DNA of 10,904 bases from Methyloprofundus sp. (GTDB lineage: Bacteria > Pseudomonadota > Gammaproteobacteria > Methylococcales > Methylomonadaceae): NCBI GenBank assembly GCA_030619185.1, contig JAUXBW010000043.1, forward strand, positions 1 to 10,904, given 5' to 3'. Positions within the stretch are counted from its first letter, which is position 1; every line of letters starts with the position of its first letter. The notes beneath the pieces were generated by a model. It was not told the origin of the DNA, made no database searches, and was given only the letters and a program-made list of their open reading frames with translations. Made by a program: the position numbers and the translations under genes. Shown here piece by piece: positions 7,433-10,904 of this stretch.

Positions 7433-8656
7433 TCAACAATCTACAATACAAAGCTCGCGAGATACAATTTCAGCGGCATATAAATGACCTTTTTCATTCC
7501 AATGCCCCGATCCTAATTCAGTGTTTTCAAAACCATGAAAATACACACCATCTGATTCTGCAATATTTGCCAGCTCCGGTGCTAAAGATATGACTTTAAT
7601 GTTATTTTTTTGAGCAAAGTTCTGTATTCTGTTATCGGGGTAAAAAAGCGATTTGATACCCAGTTTATCCAGAGTGCTTTGCTTTTTATCTTTATCCGGG
7701 GTAACTTGTATTCCATTACTCAACGTAACTACCTGAAAACGTGCATTGTGACTCACAACTTCATCACGCATTTCGAGTATTAAGGCTTCTGTCACATTCC
7801 AGGCATCTTCCCAGTCAGGACTTTGAGGAGGCATATAGATTAAATCATCTAGCCCTGCTTCTGTTTGTTTATCATTTCTGTCGGTAGCAAAGGATGATAT
7901 AGAGATACGTCTAATATCATTAAGCAATTGTAATAAGCGTATATTATTTATTGTCTCATAAAAGAATCTAGCTGCAAGACCACTTCTATTAAGGTAAGCA
8001 CCTGATTGCAGAAAACTTTGATCAAGCCGTAATTCCTTGTCCTTATCAAAATAATAATAAGGAATATAATCAATTTTATTGAGCGCTTTACTATTGTCCC
8101 TAATATCGTTAGCAGTGAGAAAAGCTAACAGTACTAAGTCAGGACTGTACTTCCACACACGTTGCTGCAGCATGATCAGTTCTCGAGCAGTGCCATAGCC
8201 TGAACAGCCGAAATTGATAACTTCTATTTTTTTGCCTAGCAACTGAGCCTTGTGTTGTAGTTTTTGCTGTAAGAGACTGGGAAAGCTGTTCTCAAAATCA
8301 ACCTGAAATGCCTCCATATATGAATCGCCCAGCACCGCAATTCTAAAAACATCCCCAGGTTTTTCCAATGCATGTTCCACATCACGTAACCCGTCAGAAT
8401 TAATCTTGACGACTGCATTCCCTTCTTGTTTCCAGACACCTTCAGTATTCGCCCTCAGGCTAGAACCAAGCAGGTGATCAGATTGATGAAATGAGTGACT
8501 TGAATAATTGACCAGTGCAAGACCGGCTTCTGCAAGTAAAAGTGCAACCAGCACACCAAAAAATAACAGCATGGCATTTTTTAAAAGGTTATTATTCATA
8601 GGTTTTGCAAATGCTTTTAGGTTGCTAAAATAAGTGCTGGAACGCACACGATACAC
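7433..8656 (-). CDS. SGNH/GDSL hydrolase-like protein with N-terminal signal anchor
   Basis: The frame gives up to 407 residues from a GTG at 8654-8656. A start at ATG 8597-8599 (residue 20, MNNNLLKNAM) gives 388 residues and places the hydrophobic segment (about 28-50 in the longer numbering) right at the N-terminus, which suits a signal anchor. Neither start has a Shine-Dalgarno sequence; I favour the ATG. The exported domain shows the SGNH blocks in order: VLGDSYMEA with Ser112 (108-116), a glycine block NFGCSGYGT (148-156), TAND with Asn183 (181-184), and GSGHWNEKGH (382-391) with His385. The acidic residue usually seen just before that histidine appears to be Ser383, so the triad may be incomplete. 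Enzymes of this type are esterases or act as glycan O-acetyltransferases beside MBOAT proteins. It lies 93 bp upstream of the AlgJ-like gene on the same strand, so a role in the same acylation module is likely but inferred. Confidence 0.78.
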   Translation of the reverse strand: MYRVRSSTYFSNLKAFAKPMNNNLLKNAMLLFFGVLVALLLAEAGLALVNYSSHSFHQSDHLLGSSLRANTEGVWKQEGNAVVKINSDGLRDVEHALEKPGDVFRIAVLGDSYMEAFQVDFENSFPSLLQQKLQHKAQLLGKKIEVINFGCSGYGTARELIMLQQRVWKYSPDLVLLAFLTANDIRDNSKALNKIDYIPYYYFDKDKELRLDQSFLQSGAYLNRSGLAARFFYETINNIRLLQLLNDIRRISISSFATDRNDKQTEAGLDDLIYMPPQSPDWEDAWNVTEALILEMRDEVVSHNARFQVVTLSNGIQVTPDKDKKQSTLDKLGIKSLFYPDNRIQNFAQKNNIKVISLAPELANIAESDGVYFHGFENTELGSGHWNEKGHLYAAEIVSRELCIVDC

Positions 8657-8738
8657 TTGAGCAACATTGGAGGGGAGGGCGGGTCTTTAGACTAGCTCCT
8701 CGAGAGTGTATTGAAAAACACAAGTAGTTTTGGTTAAT

Positions 8739-8767
8739 ACGATACTGAAAAAACGACAATGTGTAAA
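8739..8767 (-). promoter_or_regulatory. Candidate promoter for the SGNH hydrolase-like gene
   Basis: On the minus strand TTTACA (8762-8767, five of six matches to the -35 consensus) and TATCGT (8739-8744, four of six to the -10) are separated by exactly 17 bp. This leaves a leader of about 75 bp to the GTG or 130 bp to the ATG start. The -10 is imperfect, so the call is tentative. Confidence 0.35.
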
Positions 8768-8899
8768 GGCGCATCATAATTGACTGTCCCTTAACGCCCC
8801 ATTGCAGCCTCACGATAAATTATTTCTCCATAGTTAATAAAACCGTAGCGATAAATTTCTCTCATTCCGCCCGGGGCTGACAGCGATAGAACCAGCCTG

Positions 8900-8920
8900 A
8901 AAAGAAAGGGTAGCTAACCC
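8900..8920 (-). terminator. Weak intrinsic terminator candidate after hldE
   Basis: Read on the minus strand, GGGT-TAGCT-ACCC (8920 down to 8908) forms a short GC-rich four-pair stem, followed at once by TTTCTTTT (8907-8900). It is 48 bases past the hldE stop and correctly oriented. The stem is short for an efficient terminator. Confidence 0.3.
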
Positions 8921-8967
8921 AAGATTGTTAATATGCCAGCGAATGGTTCGGGCAGACAAGTTCCAGT

Positions 8968-10389
8968 CTACTGCTTTTTAATACGCTCAATCGTAGTAGT
9001 AGTCGATTTGCCAACGACAAAATCAAGAATTTGAACTTTACCACCCGCCTTAATCACAGCGTCTGCACCAACAACTTCTTCGGGCTTATAATCACCGCCT
9101 TTCACCAGTACATCCGGTAAAAAATGATTATAAATACGTTCGGGAGTTTCCTCAAAAAATGGAACCACCCAATCCACACAGCCTAATGCAGCGATAATGG
9201 TCATCCGATCGGCTAATTTATTAATTGGGCGCGACTCGCCTTTTAGTTGCTGTACTGATTCGTCGGAATTAATCGCGACCACTAGGCGATCGCCTAATAG
9301 TCTGGCCTGTTCAAGATAGGCGACATGTCCGGCATGTAAAATATCAAAGCAGCCATTAGTCATTACGACTTTTTCGCCACTTTTCTGGGCAAAGTCGATT
9401 TCACTTAATAGCTCATCTTCAGTAACCACACCACTGATATTTTCCTTATCACCATGCAAGGCACGGTTCAGCTCATGACTGGAAACAGTTGAAGTACCAA
9501 ATTTACCTACTACTATACCTGCAGCCATATTAGCCAGGTGCATGGCATGCTGTAAGCCCAACCCAGAAGCAACTCCAAGTGCCATACTGGCTATCACGGT
9601 ATCACCTGCGCCAGTAACATCAAAGACTTCCCGCGCATGGGTGGGTAAAAAATGAGCATCCGATTTTTTTATTAAGGCCATGCCATGTTCACTTAAAGTA
9701 ACCAGTAAAGCTTCAATATTATGTTGTGCTAGCAAGGCCTGGCCTTTACTGACTAGTTGCTTGTTATCCTGACATTCTCCTACAACAGCTTGGAATTCAG
9801 CCCGGTTTGGGGTGATTAAAGTGGCTCCCTGGTATCGAGAAAAATCGGTGCCTTTGGGATCTACAAAGCTTTGTATGCCCTGCTTATTGGCAAGTCCTAG
9901 CAATTGCGGAATATGCTCTAAAACGCCTTTGGCATAATCCGAGAAGATAACCACATCGGCTGTTGCCAATGCTTTTGTGTAGTGTTCTAGCAGTTCTGAG
10001 TAGTCAAAGTCTATTAAAGACTCTTCGAAGTCCAGGCGTATTAGCTGCTGATGCTGGGCAACGATACGTAATTTACACACGGTTGGCGTATGAGCACTTT
10101 TAATAAAATCACAGCATACACCTTTTGCTGTGAGTAAATCTTGTAATTCCCCGGCTTCTGTATCATCTCCGACAATACCCAATAGTGTGACGTTCGCTGC
10201 TAATGAGGCAATATTTAAAGCGACATTCCCGGCACCACCCGCGCGCGCTTCTTTTTTGGCGACTTTTACTATAGGCACAGGAGCCTCAGGTGATACGCGC
10301 GTGGTTTGGCCTGACCAGTAATAATCCAGCATCAGGTCACCGACAACCAGTATGTTTAAGCCTTTAAACCCTGGAATTTCACTAATCAT
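8968..10389 (-). CDS. hldE: HldE, bifunctional heptose-7-phosphate kinase / heptose-1-phosphate adenylyltransferase
   Basis: HldE acts twice in cytoplasmic ADP-heptose synthesis for the LPS inner core: it phosphorylates D-glycero-beta-D-manno-heptose 7-phosphate at C1 and, after phosphatase action, adenylates heptose 1-phosphate. The N-terminal part (about 1-315) is a PfkB/ribokinase-type kinase with VVGDLMLD (15-22), the glycine-rich GGAGNVALNIA (51-61) and the anion-hole/catalytic FDVTGAGD (256-263, Asp263). The C-terminal part (about 340-473) is a cytidylyltransferase-like domain with TNGCFDILHAGH (344-355, HxGH motif) and a KGGDY segment (430-434). From ATG 10387-10389 it has 473 residues, against 477 in E. 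coli. I prefer this start to TTG 10399-10401 because GAGG (10396-10399) lies six bases before it and because the TTG overlaps the gmhA stop. Both domains are intact and fused. Confidence 0.96.
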   Translation of the reverse strand: MISEIPGFKGLNILVVGDLMLDYYWSGQTTRVSPEAPVPIVKVAKKEARAGGAGNVALNIASLAANVTLLGIVGDDTEAGELQDLLTAKGVCCDFIKSAHTPTVCKLRIVAQHQQLIRLDFEESLIDFDYSELLEHYTKALATADVVIFSDYAKGVLEHIPQLLGLANKQGIQSFVDPKGTDFSRYQGATLITPNRAEFQAVVGECQDNKQLVSKGQALLAQHNIEALLVTLSEHGMALIKKSDAHFLPTHAREVFDVTGAGDTVIASMALGVASGLGLQHAMHLANMAAGIVVGKFGTSTVSSHELNRALHGDKENISGVVTEDELLSEIDFAQKSGEKVVMTNGCFDILHAGHVAYLEQARLLGDRLVVAINSDESVQQLKGESRPINKLADRMTIIAALGCVDWVVPFFEETPERIYNHFLPDVLVKGGDYKPEEVVGADAVIKAGGKVQILDFVVGKSTTTTIERIKKQ

Positions 10390-10395
10390 TATTGA

Positions 10396-10399
10396 CCTC
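10396..10399 (-). promoter_or_regulatory. Ribosome binding site of hldE that decides the start
   Basis: GAGG on the minus strand with a 6-base gap to ATG 10389 marks that ATG as the hldE start. It overlaps the gmhA stop codon (10398-10400), consistent with translational coupling in a gmhA-hldE operon. Confidence 0.6.
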
Positions 10400-10904
10400 A
10401 ATCATTTTCGACTTCATCTACCATTTCACACCACCAATGGTAAATTATCATATGTGCTTCCTGAATGCGGGCTGTAGTTGTCGATGGAATAACAATAGGC
10501 ATATCAACCTGTGCTTTTAAGCGTCCACCATCGCCGCCCATTAAACCAATGATGGACATGCCTTGCTGTTTTGCAGCGGTGCTCGCCTGAATAATATTTT
10601 CGCTATTACCTGAGGTTGAAAATGCAATTAAGCAATCGCCCTCGACACCTAGTGCTTCAACCTGTCGGGAAAACAGACTATCAAAGCTAAAGTCATTCGG
10701 GTGCGCGGTCAGGATTGAGGTGTCAGTAGTTAGGGCAATGGCTGGATAGGCGCGGCGATTTTTATGATAACGAATCACCAGCTCGGCAGCAAAGTGCTGA
10801 CAATCAGCGGCACTCCCACCGTTGCCACAGAGCAGGATTTTATGGCCGGATATCAGGGTGCTGATAATCAGCTTGGATGCTGTGCTGATCAGTGTCTTAT
10901 AGCC
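10398..10904 (-). CDS. gmhA: GmhA, sedoheptulose-7-phosphate isomerase (N-terminus outside the window)
   Basis: GmhA converts sedoheptulose 7-phosphate to D-glycero-D-manno-heptose 7-phosphate, the first step of the pathway continued by HldE. The frame runs from the stop TGA (10398-10400) uninterrupted to the right edge, giving 168 residues. Related proteins have about 190-200, so roughly 20-30 N-terminal residues are missing. Motifs of this SIS-domain family are all present: CGNGGSAADCQHFAAEL (26-42), including the His37 and Glu41 that match metal/active-site residues of GmhA; STSGNSEN (96-103), the phosphate-binding loop; and RIQEAHMIIYH (146-156) with a late histidine cluster. An internal GTG at 10776-10778 could be mistaken for the start, but it lies after the GNGGSAAD motif and would remove it. 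DiaA is a close relative; the hldE neighbour and the QHFAAEL motif support GmhA. Confidence 0.92.
   Translation of the reverse strand, partial: GYKTLISTASKLIISTLISGHKILLCGNGGSAADCQHFAAELVIRYHKNRRAYPAIALTTDTSILTAHPNDFSFDSLFSRQVEALGVEGDCLIAFSTSGNSENIIQASTAAKQQGMSIIGLMGGDGGRLKAQVDMPIVIPSTTTARIQEAHMIIYHWWCEMVDEVEND

Larger units (their letters stand above)
8657..8967. other. 311-bp intergenic region between hldE and the SGNH gene; no gene supported
   Basis: No ORF here has convincing coding features. It holds a candidate weak terminator for hldE (8900-8920), a candidate minus-strand promoter for the SGNH gene (8739-8767), a small perfect hairpin GTCT-TT-AGAC (near 8690), and a 9-bp direct repeat CGATAAATT at 8813-8821 and 8849-8857. 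The minus strand contains AAGGGACAGTCAATTA around 8779-8793, reminiscent of GGGACAGTC-type intergenic repeats, but too little is present to call one. Confidence 0.5.

Noticed and set aside
8236..8439. Minus-strand frame inside the SGNH hydrolase gene
   Set aside because: It is an out-of-frame shadow of the real gene with its conserved GDSY block.
8625..8813. 62-codon minus-strand frame upstream of the SGNH gene
   Set aside because: It has no recognisable domain or ribosome site, covers the candidate promoter, and overlaps the 5' end of the SGNH gene.
8791..8865. 24-codon minus-strand mini-ORF in the hldE-SGNH gap with a repeated EI(I)YR pattern
   Set aside because: The pattern comes from the 9-bp CGATAAATT direct repeat; it is too short and has no proper ribosome site spacing.
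10130..10321. + strand frame opposite hldE
   Set aside because: It is antisense to the conserved PfkB-type N-terminal kinase domain of HldE and is a shadow.

Overview
This window looks like part of the lipopolysaccharide (LPS) and surface-polysaccharide region of a Gram-negative bacterium, most likely a gammaproteobacterium. The evidence is a full-length MsbA-type lipid flippase, a fused two-domain HldE (heptose kinase plus adenylyltransferase) and a GmhA-type heptose isomerase. An O-antigen ligase-like and a WecA-like protein lie beside them. The exact lineage cannot be read from this sequence; an environmental group such as Methylococcales is only a guess.

Layout. Bases 1-560 are an AT-rich stretch with the 3' end of an unknown membrane-tailed protein (+ strand), a small coiled-coil-like ORF (- strand) that may be a remnant, and a roughly 100-bp imperfect palindrome abutting the msbA stop codon. 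msbA (564-2312, -) diverges from a + strand run of three genes: an O-antigen ligase-like protein (2487-3749), a WecA/MraY-like phosphoglycosyltransferase (3797-4819) and an MBOAT O-acyltransferase (4836-6242). The MBOAT gene converges on, and overlaps by 10 bp, a membrane-anchored SGNH/AlgJ-like protein (6233-7339, -). Behind that lies a second SGNH/GDSL hydrolase-like protein (7433-8656, -). After a 311-bp non-coding stretch come hldE (8968-10389, -) and gmhA (10398-10904, -, 5' end outside the window), which form a tight operon.

How the genes fit together. GmhA and HldE make ADP-heptose for the inner core. MsbA flips lipid A-core across the inner membrane. The WecA-like enzyme would start an undecaprenyl-linked glycan, and the ligase would attach the finished glycan to core-lipid A in the periplasm. 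The MBOAT protein plus one or both SGNH proteins resemble the AlgI + AlgJ/AlgX arrangement, in which acyl groups cross the membrane and are placed on a periplasmic polysaccharide. I therefore read the centre of the window as an O-antigen or exopolysaccharide acylation module inserted between lipid/core genes. Its G+C is visibly higher than that of the ligase and WecA-like genes.

I do not see a CRISPR array, tRNA, rRNA, recognisable transposase gene or phage gene. No wholly new system is demonstrable from the sequence alone. The most interesting items are the one-MBOAT/two-SGNH module, the palindromic repeat forming the 5' end of a small ORF, and the palindrome lying over the promoter of the ligase operon.
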